Origin: Streptomyces cellostaticus
GTDB taxonomy: Bacteria; Actinomycetota; Actinomycetes; Streptomycetales; Streptomycetaceae
DNA: 64,000 nucleotides
Direction of reading: 5' to 3'
Assembly: GCF_001513965.1 (NCBI RefSeq)
Contig: NZ_KQ948016.1
Location: forward strand, 480,382 to 544,381
The notes under the pieces were generated by a model. That model saw only the letters and a list, made by a program, of their open reading frames with translations. It had not been told where the DNA came from and did not search any database. Positions within the stretch are counted from its first letter, which is position 1; each line of letters starts with the position of its first letter. This document shows, in pieces, positions 8,361 to 17,317 of the stretch. The position numbers and the translations under genes were made by a program.

Positions 8361-9050
8361 TCAGCGCTGCAGCCATTCGAGCAGCTCCTCGTGGCGTATC
8401 TGGTACACCGTGCCGGCCGACCTCAGCAGACCGCGATCGTGGCACCAGCGCAGGAACGGGGCCAGGCGCCACGGCAGCCGGCCCCTGGTCGCGGCGATCA
8501 CACCGAGGTACTGGCGGCTGGTCACGGCGACGAAGCCCGGCCCGGCGGCCAGGCCACAGGCGACGGCCGTGACGGCGGCGAGCGGCCAGGGCACCCGCAA
8601 CCAGTCGACGAACAGCAGCGCGTAGAGCGCCAGGCCCACCACCACGGCACCCGCCACCAGCCCCGGCCATCGCGTCGTTGCGCAGCGGGGACAGCGGGGT
8701 GGGCACCCCCGGCGGATCCGGGTCGGGTTCTCCTCCGCCCCGGCTGCGGGCGGCCCGCAGACCTGCCCGCACCCCCACCATCAGTCCGATCGCGCCGGCG
8801 CCGCAGCCGGCCGCGACGCCGACGAAGTCGCCGAGCCGGCCGGCCGCCAGTCCGGCGACCGTCATCACCGCCAGAGCGGTCGGCACCCCCGCCGCGACCA
8901 GCCGGCCCCGGTCGACGTCCGCCCGTACCGACAGGGCCAGGCCGAAGCCGAAGACGAAGGCGAAGGCGCCGCCGACGCCCAGTTCTCCCCCAGCTCGGCC
9001 CACGGTTCCTGTGCCAACGTCGTTACCCCCAGACGGACTGAACTCACCGC
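8361..9050 (-). pseudogene. Remnant of a NACHT-type large ATP-binding membrane protein (C-terminal end)
   Basis: Three reading frames must be joined to restore one protein. The 5' piece (from about 9047) reads SSVRLGVTTLAQEPWAELG; it shifts near 9000 into a hydrophobic frame (GGAFAFVFGFGLALSVR to TPLSPLRNDA); a second shift near 8660 leads to the last 98 residues (GAVVVGLALYALLF to RGRLPWRLAPFLRWCHDRG and VYQIRHEELLEWLQ). Streptomyces NACHT NTPases commonly end with a membrane region and a GRLPWRL...YQFRH tail, so this looks like their decayed C-terminus; the NTPase part is absent. The last piece alone could be called as a small membrane protein (8361-8657). Confidence 0.5.
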
Positions 9051-9151
9051 GATGGCACGGTGGTTGACGCCCTTTCGGGCACTCCCCGGGCCGCCCGGCC
9101 CGGCCGTACCGGATCAGGCCGCTTCCGGGGACGCCTCCGCCACTGAAGGCC

Positions 9152-9189
9152 GAAGCCCCCGCAGCGGTACCACCGGCTGCGGGGGCTTC
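9152..9189 (-). terminator. Terminator after the RND transporter gene
   Basis: A perfect 14-bp stem (GAAGCCCCCGCAGC with its complement) around a 10-base loop, 38 bases downstream of the transporter stop codon. Confidence 0.8.
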
Positions 9190-9226
9190 GTACTCGAACC
9201 TCATCTTTCGGGCATGCGGGCCCGCG

Positions 9227-12200
9227 TCACACCCCCGCCGGTGCCCGCTCGGCGGCCGGCTCCTCGTGCGCCGCGCGCTTCGCCGCCCGCTTCTTCGCGC
9301 GGCGCTCCTTGCGGAGCTCCAGCATCGCGTAGAGCGTCGGGACGAGCAGCAGGGTCAGCAGCGTGGACGAGATCAGACCGCCGATCACGACCACGGCCAG
9401 CGGCTGGGCGATGAAGCCGCCCTCGCCGGTGACGCCCAGGGCCATCGGGAGCAGGGCGAAGATCGTCGCCAGGGCCGTCATGAGGATCGGGCGGAGCCGG
9501 TGGCGGCCACCCTCCACCACGGCCTCGACCACGCCGTAGCCCTGCCTGCGGTACTGGTTGATCAGGTCGATCAGCACGATCGCGTTGGTCACCACGATGC
9601 CGATCAGCATCAGCATGCCGATCATCGCGGGAACGCCCATCGGGGTGCCGGTGGCGACCAGCAGGCCGATCGCGCCCGTCGCCGCGAAGGGGATCGAGAC
9701 CAGCAGGATCAGCGGCTGGACGAGCGAGCGGAACGTCGCCACCAGCAGCATGAAGACGATCGCGATGGCCGCGAGCATCGCCAGGCCCAGGTTCTTGAAC
9801 GCGTTGTCCTGGTCCGAGCTCACACCGCCGATCTGCGCCTTGGCACCCGCCGGGAGCTTCAGGGCCTTGATCTTCGACTGGAGCTGGGTGCTGACCGCGC
9901 CCGTGTTGTCCCCGGTCGGCTTGGCGGTGATGGTGGCGGCGCGCTGGCCGTCGATGCGGGTCATGGAGACGGGACCGTCCACCAGCTTCACGGTGGCGAT
10001 GTCACCGAGCTTCACCGGTCCGAGCCGCAGCGCCTTCAGCTGGGCCAGGGTCGTGGCGGGCTTGGCCGACTTCACGACGACGTCGCGCTCGGTGTCGTCG
10101 AGGATCGCCTTCGCCGCCGTCGTACCGCGCACGGCCTGCGCGACCGCGGCACCCAGCTTCTGGTCGTCGAACCCGGCTGCGGCCGCCTTGGCATTGGCCT
10201 TGACCGAGATCCGCGGCACGCTCTGCGCCAGGTCGCTGGTGACGTCGGTGACGTCGTCGAGGCCGGCCACGGTGGAGCGCACCCGGTCGGCGGCCTCGCC
10301 GAGCACCTGCGGGTCGGACGCCTTCACCACGACGCTGAGGTCCTGGTTGCCGAAGCCGTCACCGGCCGACACGGTGGTCGTACCGATGCCCTTGAGCTGC
10401 TTCAGCCCCTCCTCGAGGCGCTTTTGCACGTCGTCGTAGGACCCCGAGTCCTTCAGCATCACCTGGTACGACGCCTGGTTGGTGTCCGTGCCGCCGCCGA
10501 AGGCTGCCATGAAGCCGGAGGAGCCGACGGTGACCTGGTAGTCCTTGACGCCCTTGGTGGAGGCGAGCAGCTTCTCGACCCGCTTGGCCTGTGCGTCGGT
10601 GGCCGCGAGGCTGGTGCCGGGCTTCAACTCCTGCTTGACGGTGAGGACTTCCTGGTCGCCCTGGTCGAAGAAGTTCGTCTTCAGCAGGCCGCCCATGCCG
10701 AACGTGACGACCAGGACGACGATCGCGATCAGGACGCTGGTCAGGCGGCGGCGCGTCGCGAAGCGCAGGACGGGGACGTAGAAGCGCTGGAGGCGGCTCT
10801 TCGCCTCCTTCTCCTCGGCCCGGCGGCGGGCCTCCTCGGCGTCCTCGGGGGTGCCCTTCGGGGCGCGCAGGAACCAGTACGACAGAACCGGCACGACCGT
10901 CAGCGAGACGAGCAGGGAGGCCAGCAGGGCCGCCGTCACCGTGATGCTGAACGAGCCGAACAGGGCGCCCACCATGCCGCCGACCAGGCCGATCGGCAGG
11001 AACACGGCGACCGTGGTGAGGGTGGAGGAGGTGACCGCGCCCGCCACCTCGCGCACCGCGTTCAGGATCGCTTCCCTGCGCTCCTCGCCGTAGCCGAGGT
11101 GCCGCTTGATGTTCTCCAGGACCACGATCGAGTCGTCGACGACCCGGCCGATGGCGATGGTCAGCGCGCCCAGGGTGAGCATGTTCAGGGACAGGCCGCG
11201 GGTCCACAGCACGATCAGGGCGAGGACGACGGACAGCGGGATGGACACCGCCGTGACCAGCGTCGAACGGACCGAGGCCAGGAAGACCAGGATGATCAGG
11301 ACCGCGAAGAGCAGGCCGAGCGCGCCCTCCGTGGTCAGGCCCTTGATGGACTTGGACACCGCCGGGCCCTGGTCGCTGACGACCGTGAGCTTGGCGCCCG
11401 CGCCGAGATCCCCCCGCAGGTCGGGCAGCTTGTCCTTGACCGCGTTCGATATGGAGACCGCGCTGCCGTCGTGGTCCATCGTGACGTTGACGGCGAGGCT
11501 CTGCCGGCCGTCGGTGCGGGTGATGGAGTCGGCCGCGGCCGGCTGCTCCTTGACGGTGGCCACGTCACCGAGGCGTACGGGCTTGTTGACGCCCTCGCCA
11601 GTGACCATCAGGTCCTGGATCTGCTTCAGCGAGGTGAATCCGCCGCCGACCTGGACGGTGCGGTTGGCGCCGTCCTCGTCGAAGGAACCGGCCGGGACGG
11701 TCGCGCCGCCCGCCTGCAGGGCCTGGCCGAGGGCGGCGGAGGTGAGGCCCGCCTGCGCCAGCTTCGCGTCGTTCGGGGTGACGGCGACCTGGAGGTCACG
11801 CACGCCGGTGACCTGGACACGGCCGACGCCGTCGATGTCCTTCAGGGTCGGTACGACGGTCTTGTCGAGCTGGTCGGCGAGGGCCTGCTGGTCCTTGCCG
11901 GAGGTGACGGCGAGGACCACGGTCGGCATGTCGTCGGTGGACCCGGAGATGACCTGCGGGTCGACCTCGTCCGGGAGCTGGTTGCGGGCCCGGTTCACGG
12001 CCTGCTGGACGTCGGAGACGATCCGCTTGGTGTCGTTGCCGTAGTCGAAGGACGCCATGATCACGGCGTTGCCCTCGCTCGCGGTGGAGGTGACACCGGT
12101 GACGCCGTCGACGCCCTGCAGGTTGTCCTCGATGGGCTTGATGACCTGCTTCTCGACCACGTCGGGCGAGGCGCCCCGGTACGGCGCGAGGACCGACACC

Positions 12201-12334
12201 ATGGGCAGGTTGATGGTGGGCAGCAGCTGCTGCTTGATCTGGGGTATCGCGATCAGCCCGAAGACGAGCGCGATGATCGACATGAGCCCGATCAGGGCCC
12301 GTTGCGCGAGGCTGAATCTCGACAGCCAGGACAT
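9227..12334 (-). CDS. RND-family efflux transporter permease (AcrB/HAE1 type)
   Basis: 1035 aa inner-membrane pump driven by proton influx. Layout is typical: one N-terminal helix, a large porter loop, a helix bundle with the conserved Asp pair motif (IAIGRVVDDSIVVLENIKRH), a second large loop, and a second bundle (about 850-1010), then a basic Ala/Glu-rich tail. Full length for the family. No adaptor or outer-membrane partner gene is adjacent, as expected for a Gram-positive, and the substrate is unknown. The two-component genes immediately upstream run the same way, and may control it; this is inference from position. Confidence 0.92.
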   Translation of the reverse strand: MSWLSRFSLAQRALIGLMSIIALVFGLIAIPQIKQQLLPTINLPMVSVLAPYRGASPDVVEKQVIKPIEDNLQGVDGVTGVTSTASEGNAVIMASFDYGNDTKRIVSDVQQAVNRARNQLPDEVDPQVISGSTDDMPTVVLAVTSGKDQQALADQLDKTVVPTLKDIDGVGRVQVTGVRDLQVAVTPNDAKLAQAGLTSAALGQALQAGGATVPAGSFDEDGANRTVQVGGGFTSLKQIQDLMVTGEGVNKPVRLGDVATVKEQPAAADSITRTDGRQSLAVNVTMDHDGSAVSISNAVKDKLPDLRGDLGAGAKLTVVSDQGPAVSKSIKGLTTEGALGLLFAVLIILVFLASVRSTLVTAVSIPLSVVLALIVLWTRGLSLNMLTLGALTIAIGRVVDDSIVVLENIKRHLGYGEERREAILNAVREVAGAVTSSTLTTVAVFLPIGLVGGMVGALFGSFSITVTAALLASLLVSLTVVPVLSYWFLRAPKGTPEDAEEARRRAEEKEAKSRLQRFYVPVLRFATRRRLTSVLIAIVVLVVTFGMGGLLKTNFFDQGDQEVLTVKQELKPGTSLAATDAQAKRVEKLLASTKGVKDYQVTVGSSGFMAAFGGGTDTNQASYQVMLKDSGSYDDVQKRLEEGLKQLKGIGTTTVSAGDGFGNQDLSVVVKASDPQVLGEAADRVRSTVAGLDDVTDVTSDLAQSVPRISVKANAKAAAAGFDDQKLGAAVAQAVRGTTAAKAILDDTERDVVVKSAKPATTLAQLKALRLGPVKLGDIATVKLVDGPVSMTRIDGQRAATITAKPTGDNTGAVSTQLQSKIKALKLPAGAKAQIGGVSSDQDNAFKNLGLAMLAAIAIVFMLLVATFRSLVQPLILLVSIPFAATGAIGLLVATGTPMGVPAMIGMLMLIGIVVTNAIVLIDLINQYRRQGYGVVEAVVEGGRHRLRPILMTALATIFALLPMALGVTGEGGFIAQPLAVVVIGGLISSTLLTLLLVPTLYAMLELRKERRAKKRAAKRAAHEEPAAERAPAGV

Positions 12335-12488
12335 GGTTCAGGGTCTCGTTTCCGTGAGCGGCAGAAGCGGGACGCGCAGATGAGCGCCCACCCCACCACC
12401 CTGAGCCACGCCGGACGGCGATCCCGTCGGCCCCAGGTCCATTTCCTTATCCGGCTCCTACTCCGCGCGCAGTACGCCCGGGTGGAGA

Positions 12489-13166
12489 TCACTCCATCCT
12501 CGGACGTACCAGCCCCGACTCGTACGCGATGACGACGAGCTGGGCCCGGTCCCGGGCGCCGAGCTTGGCCATGGCCCGGTTGACGTGCGTCTTCACCGTC
12601 AGCGGGCTGACCTCCAGACGTTCGGCGATCTCGTCGTTGGAGTGGCCGCCGGCGACCTGGACGAGCACCTCCCGCTCCCGGCCGGTGAGCGCGCCGAGGC
12701 GCTCGGAGCGGGCGGGATCGCGGCCGTCGTCGTCACCCTGGGCGAGGAAGCGGGCGATCAGGCCCTTGGTGGCGGCCGGGGACAGCAGGGCCTCGCCACC
12801 GGCGGCGACCCGGATGGCGTTCAGCAGTTCCTCCGGCTCGCTGCCCTTGCCGAGGAAGCCGGAGGCGCCCGCGCGCAGCGACTGGACCACGTAGTCGTCG
12901 ACCTCGAAGGTGGTCAGTATGACCACGCGGACCTGGGCGAGTGACGGGTCGGCGCTGATCAGGCGGGTGGCGGCGAGGCCGTCGGTGCCGGGCATCCGGA
13001 TGTCCATGAGGACGACGTCGGCGCTTCGCTCCTTGGCCAGCCGGACCGCCTCGGCGCCGTCGGAAGCCTCCCCGACCACCTCCATGTCGGGCTCGGAGTC
13101 GACCAGCACCCGGAACGCGCTGCGCAGCAGTGCCTGGTCGTCGGCGAGCAGGACACGGATCGTCAT
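12489..13166 (-). CDS. Two-component response regulator, NarL/LuxR family
   Basis: 225 aa. Receiver domain (1-120) with acidic pocket LADD at the start and phosphoacceptor D55 in VLMDIRMPG; LuxR-type DNA-binding domain at about 155-220 (LTGREREVLVQVAGGHSNDEI). Its start overlaps the stop of the kinase gene in an ATGA, so the pair is translationally coupled. The likely target is the RND exporter downstream, or its own operon; no operator was identified. Confidence 0.93.
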   Translation of the reverse strand: MTIRVLLADDQALLRSAFRVLVDSEPDMEVVGEASDGAEAVRLAKERSADVVLMDIRMPGTDGLAATRLISADPSLAQVRVVILTTFEVDDYVVQSLRAGASGFLGKGSEPEELLNAIRVAAGGEALLSPAATKGLIARFLAQGDDDGRDPARSERLGALTGREREVLVQVAGGHSNDEIAERLEVSPLTVKTHVNRAMAKLGARDRAQLVVIAYESGLVRPRME

Positions 13167-14383
13167 ACGGGCTCCCCCGGGGCCGTGGTGCGGGTCTTGA
13201 CCGGCAGGATCGCATGGACGCGGAAGCCGCCGCCGTAGCGGGGTCCGGTGGTCAGGGTGCCGCCGACGGCGGTGACCCGCTCCCGCATGCCGAGCAGTCC
13301 GTGCCCGCCGCCGGCCCCGGGCTCACCGCCCGCACCCGCGCCGTCGTCCAGGACGGTGACCTCGATGTGCGGTCCGACGCGTACGACGCTGACCTCGGCC
13401 TTGGCGTCCGGGCCCGCGTGTTTCTGGGCGTTGGTCAGGGCCTCCTGGACGATCCGGTAGGCGGCCAGGTCGACGGCGGCCGGGAGTTCGGTGCCGTGGT
13501 CGGCGCGGGCCACCTCGACCGGGAGTCCGGCGCTGCGGAAGGTGCCGGCGAGTTCTTCGAGACGGCTGAGGCCGGGGGCGGGTTCGGTGGGGGCCTCGGG
13601 GTCGCCGGACTGGCGGAGCAGTCCGACGGTGGCGCGCAGTTCGTTGAGCGCGGACCGGCTGGCCTCGCGGACGTGGGCGAGGGCCTCCTTGGCCTGGTCG
13701 GGCCGCTTGTCCATGACGTGCGCGGCGACTCCGGCCTGCACGTTGACCAGCGCGATGTGGTGGGCGACGACGTCGTGCAGATCGCGGGCGATGCGCAGCC
13801 GCTCCTCGGCGACGCGGCGGCGGGCCTCCTCCTCGCGGGTGCGCTCGGCGCGTTCGGCGCGCTCCCGGATGGCCTGGACGACCGCGCGGCGGCTGCGTAC
13901 GGCGTCCCCGGCGGTGGCGCCGATACCGGTCCAGGCGAGCACGCCGAGGTTCTCCTGGGCGTACCAGGGCAGGGGGCCGCCGAGCATCGCGGCGCCGGTC
14001 AGCACGGTCATGGTGAGCAGGCCGATGCGCCAGGTGGTGGTGCGGTCGGTGGTCGAGGCGACGGTGTAGAGGGCGACGACGGCGGACATGGCGACCGGGG
14101 CGCGCGGGTCGCCGGTGACGGACTCGATCAGGGAGAGGGTGCCGGTGACGGCGAGGACCGTCTTGGGCGCACGGCGGCGGAAGACGAGCGCTGCCGCGCC
14201 GAGGGCCATGAGGAGGAGGCTGAGCGGGGCCGGGCTGCGTACCCCCCAGGTGACGCCGTTCTCCCCGCGGGGCACTACGAAGGACCCGGCGACCATGCAC
14301 ACCAGCACGCCCGCCGCGATGGCCGCGTCCAGTGCGAGGGGGTGCGCCTTGAGGCCGCACCGGGCGCGTTCGAGAGTGCTCAC
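13163..14383 (-). CDS. Sensor histidine kinase, NarL-type partner
   Basis: 406 aa. The N-terminal 160 residues hold four to five membrane helices; then a coiled segment leads to the HisKA_3 domain with phosphoacceptor H203 in RDLHDVVAHH and a HATPase domain (EALTNAQKHAG and the glycine-rich GHGLLGMRERV near the end). It phosphorylates the regulator encoded downstream. The little extracytoplasmic sequence suggests that it senses something in or at the membrane. Signal unknown. Confidence 0.92.
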   Translation of the reverse strand: MSTLERARCGLKAHPLALDAAIAAGVLVCMVAGSFVVPRGENGVTWGVRSPAPLSLLLMALGAAALVFRRRAPKTVLAVTGTLSLIESVTGDPRAPVAMSAVVALYTVASTTDRTTTWRIGLLTMTVLTGAAMLGGPLPWYAQENLGVLAWTGIGATAGDAVRSRRAVVQAIRERAERAERTREEEARRRVAEERLRIARDLHDVVAHHIALVNVQAGVAAHVMDKRPDQAKEALAHVREASRSALNELRATVGLLRQSGDPEAPTEPAPGLSRLEELAGTFRSAGLPVEVARADHGTELPAAVDLAAYRIVQEALTNAQKHAGPDAKAEVSVVRVGPHIEVTVLDDGAGAGGEPGAGGGHGLLGMRERVTAVGGTLTTGPRYGGGFRVHAILPVKTRTTAPGEPV

Positions 14384-14409
14384 GTGGGAACAGTACGGGG
14401 TTCCGCTGC

Positions 14410-14459
14410 GCCCCGAAGGGGCGCGGGGAACTGCGCGACCAGCCCCCGCCGGCCCGCAG
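14410..14459 (+). repeat. Dispersed intergenic repeat, copy 3
   Basis: A clear full copy: GCCCCGAAGGGGCGCGGGG, then AACTGCGCGACCAGCCCC and GCCGGCCCGCAGG. The CCCC GAA GGGG start forms a small hairpin. Copy 5 at 20051 is nearly identical, and all seven copies in the window lie between genes. Confidence 0.85.
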
Positions 14460-14465
14460 GGATTC

Positions 14466-14744
14466 TCAGCCCGGGATCAGCCCGTCGTCGCTGAGCATCT
14501 CGCGGACCTCCGCCAGTGACGCGTCCGGGGACGGGAGGATCAGCTCCGAGGGTTCCAGTGCGTCGTCCGGCAGGGGCGTGCCGAGTCGGCGGACGGCGTC
14601 GAGGAGGGCGGTGAGCGTGCTGCGGAAGCCGGGCTCGTCGCCGCTCTCCATCGCCTCGAGCAGCTCGTCGTCCAGCTTGTTCAGCTCGGCGAAGTGGTAG
14701 TCGTCCAGCTTCACCTGGCCCTCCCCCATGATCCGTACGATCAC
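14466..14744 (-). CDS. pspAA: PspA-associated protein PspAA
   Basis: 92 aa, start MIVRIMGEGQVKLDDYHFAELN, which is the typical opening of the actinobacterial PspAA family. GTG start at 14744 with GAGGAGG five bases upstream. It follows pspA by 33 bases in the same direction, so the two form an operon for membrane-stress response. The matching PspAB partner is found with htpX at 61.2 kb. Confidence 0.85.
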   Translation of the reverse strand: MIVRIMGEGQVKLDDYHFAELNKLDDELLEAMESGDEPGFRSTLTALLDAVRRLGTPLPDDALEPSELILPSPDASLAEVREMLSDDGLIPG

Positions 14745-14777
14745 GTCGGCCTCCTCGGTTCGCGTCCCGGCGCCGGA

Positions 14778-15569
14778 CTACTGCTTGTCGAAGCGCGGGG
14801 TGTCCTGCGGGTGCTGCTGGGACTGCCCCTGGCCGGTGCCGCCCTCGATCGCCTGCTGCGGCGATCCTCCGGCCAGCTCCGCCTTCATGCGCTGCAGTTC
14901 CAGCTCCACATCCGTACCACCGGAGAGCCGGTCCAGCTCGGCGGCGATGTCGTCCTTGGCCATGCCGGAGGGGTCGTCGAGGGCGCCGGAGGCGAGCAGT
15001 TCGTCGATGGCGCCGGCCCGGGCCTGGAGCTGCTGCGTCTTGTCCTCGGCGCGCTGGATGGCGAGGCCGACGTCGCCCATCTCCTCGGAGATGCCGGAGA
15101 AGGCCTCGCCGATACGGGTCTGGGCCTGGGCGGCGGTGTAAGTGGCCTTGATGGTCTCCTTCTTCGTGCGGAAGGCGTCCACCTTGGCCTGCAGGCGCTG
15201 GGCCGCCAGGGTGAGCTTCTCCTCCTCGCCCTGGAGGGTCGTGTGCTGGGTCTCCAGGTCCGTCACCTGCTGCTGCAGGGCGGCCCGGCGGGAGAGTGCC
15301 TCGCGGGCCAGGTCCTCGCGGCCGAGCGCGAGCGCCTTGCGGCCCTGGTCCTCCAGCTTGGTCGACTGCTGCTGCAACTGGTTGAGCTGGAGTTCCAGGC
15401 GCTTGCGGGAGGTCGCCACGTCGGCGACGCCGCGGCGCACCTTCTGCAGCAGCTCCAGCTGCTTCTGGTACGAGTAATCGAGGGTCTCGCGCGGGTCCTC
15501 GGCCCGGTCAAGGGCCTTGTTCGCCTTCGCGCGGAAGATCATCCCCATACGCTTCATGACACCGCTCAT
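14778..15569 (-). CDS. pspA: Phage-shock protein A / IM30 family
   Basis: 263 aa, almost wholly helical coiled coil from about residue 25 to 215, with the family start MKRMGMIFRAKANKALDRAEDP and the amphipathic N-terminal helix that binds membrane. A Gln/Gly-rich tail (QSQQHPQDTP) follows. PspA oligomers protect stressed membranes. First gene of the pspA-pspAA operon; it is transcribed away from the DUF3043 gene across a 309-bp gap. Confidence 0.93.
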   Translation of the reverse strand: MSGVMKRMGMIFRAKANKALDRAEDPRETLDYSYQKQLELLQKVRRGVADVATSRKRLELQLNQLQQQSTKLEDQGRKALALGREDLAREALSRRAALQQQVTDLETQHTTLQGEEEKLTLAAQRLQAKVDAFRTKKETIKATYTAAQAQTRIGEAFSGISEEMGDVGLAIQRAEDKTQQLQARAGAIDELLASGALDDPSGMAKDDIAAELDRLSGGTDVELELQRMKAELAGGSPQQAIEGGTGQGQSQQHPQDTPRFDKQ

Positions 15570-15878
15570 GGGCTTCGCGCGCCCCCTTCTGACGGACTCC
15601 AGCTCACCGATCCTGCGACAGGACCCACAGTACGGGCCCTGACTCCATTACCGCACTGTTCCGGGGGTGATGCGCTCATCCCCAAGGACGACTGCGGACG
15701 ATATCGCTCCGGCGTGAGGAGTAGGTGGTCCTCGGGGTGAGCCCCTCGGGCCTGCTCGGTGGCCGCCGGGTGAAGCGTCTGCAACGTCCCCTCTGTCCCC
15801 CTACAGACGTCCGGTGTTGCCGGATCGTTCCCCGCTGGACTGGGGTCCATGCGCGGGAAGCCCTTACCCTTGGGTTTT
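15570..15878. other. Intergenic region between pspA and the DUF3043 gene
   Basis: A 309-bp divergent promoter region. No open frame with a ribosome-binding site, RNA gene or convincing palindrome was seen. The pspA promoter and the DUF3043 promoter must both lie here. Confidence 0.5.
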
Positions 15879-16475
15879 GTGTTCCGTAGCCGTGCCAAGG
15901 ATGAGAAGGCCCCCGCCGACAAGGCGGCCGTGACCGACTCCAAGCAGCCCCGAGACCCGCAGGCCCCCAAGGGCAGGCCCACGCCCAAGCGCAGTGAGGC
16001 CCAGTCCCAGCGCCGCAGTGTCGCCAACACGCCGACGACGCGCAAGGACGCCGCCAAGCGTCAGCGCGAGGAGCGCCGTCAGGCGCTGGACCGGCAGCGT
16101 CAGGCGCTGGCCGGCGGCGACGAGCGGTATCTGCCCGCCCGGGACAAGGGCCCGGTCCGCAAGTTCGCGCGCGACTGGATCGACTCGCGGTTCAACGTGG
16201 CGGAGTTCTTCCTGCCGCTGGCCGTGGTGATCCTGGTGCTGAGCGTGGTGCGGGTCCCCGCGATCCAGGCCGCCGCGCTGTGGCTGTGGCTGGTCGTGAT
16301 CGTGCTGATCGTGCTCGACGCGGTCGTCAGCGGCTTCCGCCTGAAGAAGCGGCTCGCCGAGCGCTTCCCCGACCAGAACCGCCGGGGCGCCGTCGCCTAC
16401 GCCCTGATGCGCTCCCTCCAGATGCGTCGGCTCCGGCTGCCGAAGCCGCAGGTCAAGCGCGGAGAGCGGCCCTGA
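15879..16475 (+). CDS. DUF3043 membrane protein
   Basis: 198 aa. A long, basic, Lys/Arg/Gln-rich cytoplasmic head (1-95) is followed by RKFARDWIDSRFNVAEFF and two close membrane helices (about 107-125 and 130-150), then a basic tail. This is the DUF3043 layout found throughout actinobacteria; no function is known. GTG at 15879 gives the family start MFRSRAK; a GTG/ATG further upstream (15849) would add unrelated residues. It overlaps the following methyltransferase gene. Confidence 0.88.
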   Translation: MFRSRAKDEKAPADKAAVTDSKQPRDPQAPKGRPTPKRSEAQSQRRSVANTPTTRKDAAKRQREERRQALDRQRQALAGGDERYLPARDKGPVRKFARDWIDSRFNVAEFFLPLAVVILVLSVVRVPAIQAAALWLWLVVIVLIVLDAVVSGFRLKKRLAERFPDQNRRGAVAYALMRSLQMRRLRLPKPQVKRGERP

Positions 16476-17260
16476 GCGCAGAGGCCTTCACCGGGGGCGC
16501 GGCCGAGTCCTGGCTGAACAAGCTGGGCGGGCTGCGTGATGTCGTACGACAGGAGCTGGTGGCCCGGCAGCTCGACGAGCAGATAGCCGGGCGGTTCCCG
16601 GTCGGGCAGCGGCTGCGCATACTCGACGTGGGGATGGGCCAGGGCACGCAGGCGCTGCGGCTGGCCCGGCTCGGTCACCAGGTGACCGGTGTCGAGCAGG
16701 ACGCCACGATGATCGCGGCCGCGCATCAGGCCCTGGCCGGTGAGCCGGAGGGCATCCGCGAGCGGGTCCGGCTGGTGCAGGGCGACGGGCGGGACACCGG
16801 CGTGCACTTCCTGCCGGGCAGCTTCGACGTGGTGCTGTGCCACGGCGTTCTGATGTACGTCGAGGAGCCCGATCCGCTGGTGGCCGGTCTGGCCCGGATG
16901 CTCGCGCCGGGCGGGCTGCTGTCGCTGCTGGTGCGCAACGGCGACGTGCTCGCCATGCGGCCGGGCCTGTCCGGGGACTGGACGGGCGCGCTGGCCGCGT
17001 TCGACACCACCGCCTACCGCAATCGCCTCGGCCTGGACGTACGGGCGGACCGGCTCTCGGCGCTCACCGCCACGCTCGCCGGCATCGCCGCCCCGCTGCA
17101 CGCCTGGTACGGCGTACGGGTCTTCACCGACACCGCGGCGGACGACGCGGAGATCCCCGAGGACCTTCAGACGCTGCTGGCGGTCGAGGAGCGGGCCGGG
17201 CGGACGGATCCCTACCGGGGTGTCGCGGCGCTGCTGCACCTGTGCGGGGTGCGGGGCTGA
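16472..17260 (+). CDS. SAM-dependent methyltransferase (apparent CTG start)
   Basis: About 262 aa class I methyltransferase. Motif I is RILDVGMGQGTQ near residue 50, the acidic end of strand 2 is VEQD, and motif IV region is VVLCHGVLMYVEEPD. The homologous N-terminus (SAEAFTGGAAESWLNKLGG) begins right after a CTG at 16472 that overlaps the upstream stop codon as CTGA; GGAGAG lies six bases before it. No in-frame ATG, GTG or TTG occurs near that point until GTG inside a conserved helix. It therefore probably starts at CTG, coupled to the DUF3043 gene. Substrate unknown. Confidence 0.8.
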   Translation: MSAEAFTGGAAESWLNKLGGLRDVVRQELVARQLDEQIAGRFPVGQRLRILDVGMGQGTQALRLARLGHQVTGVEQDATMIAAAHQALAGEPEGIRERVRLVQGDGRDTGVHFLPGSFDVVLCHGVLMYVEEPDPLVAGLARMLAPGGLLSLLVRNGDVLAMRPGLSGDWTGALAAFDTTAYRNRLGLDVRADRLSALTATLAGIAAPLHAWYGVRVFTDTAADDAEIPEDLQTLLAVEERAGRTDPYRGVAALLHLCGVRG

Positions 17261-17317
17261 GCCCGTTCGGGCGTACCCGGCAGGCCCGGTGATCCCCCCC
17301 GAAGCGAGACTCGGGGC

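Noticed and set aside
9266..12532. 1088-aa open frame opposite the RND gene
   Set aside because: Composition (His/Asp/Arg/Gln-rich) is that of an antisense shadow; the RND protein on the other strand is full length and conserved.
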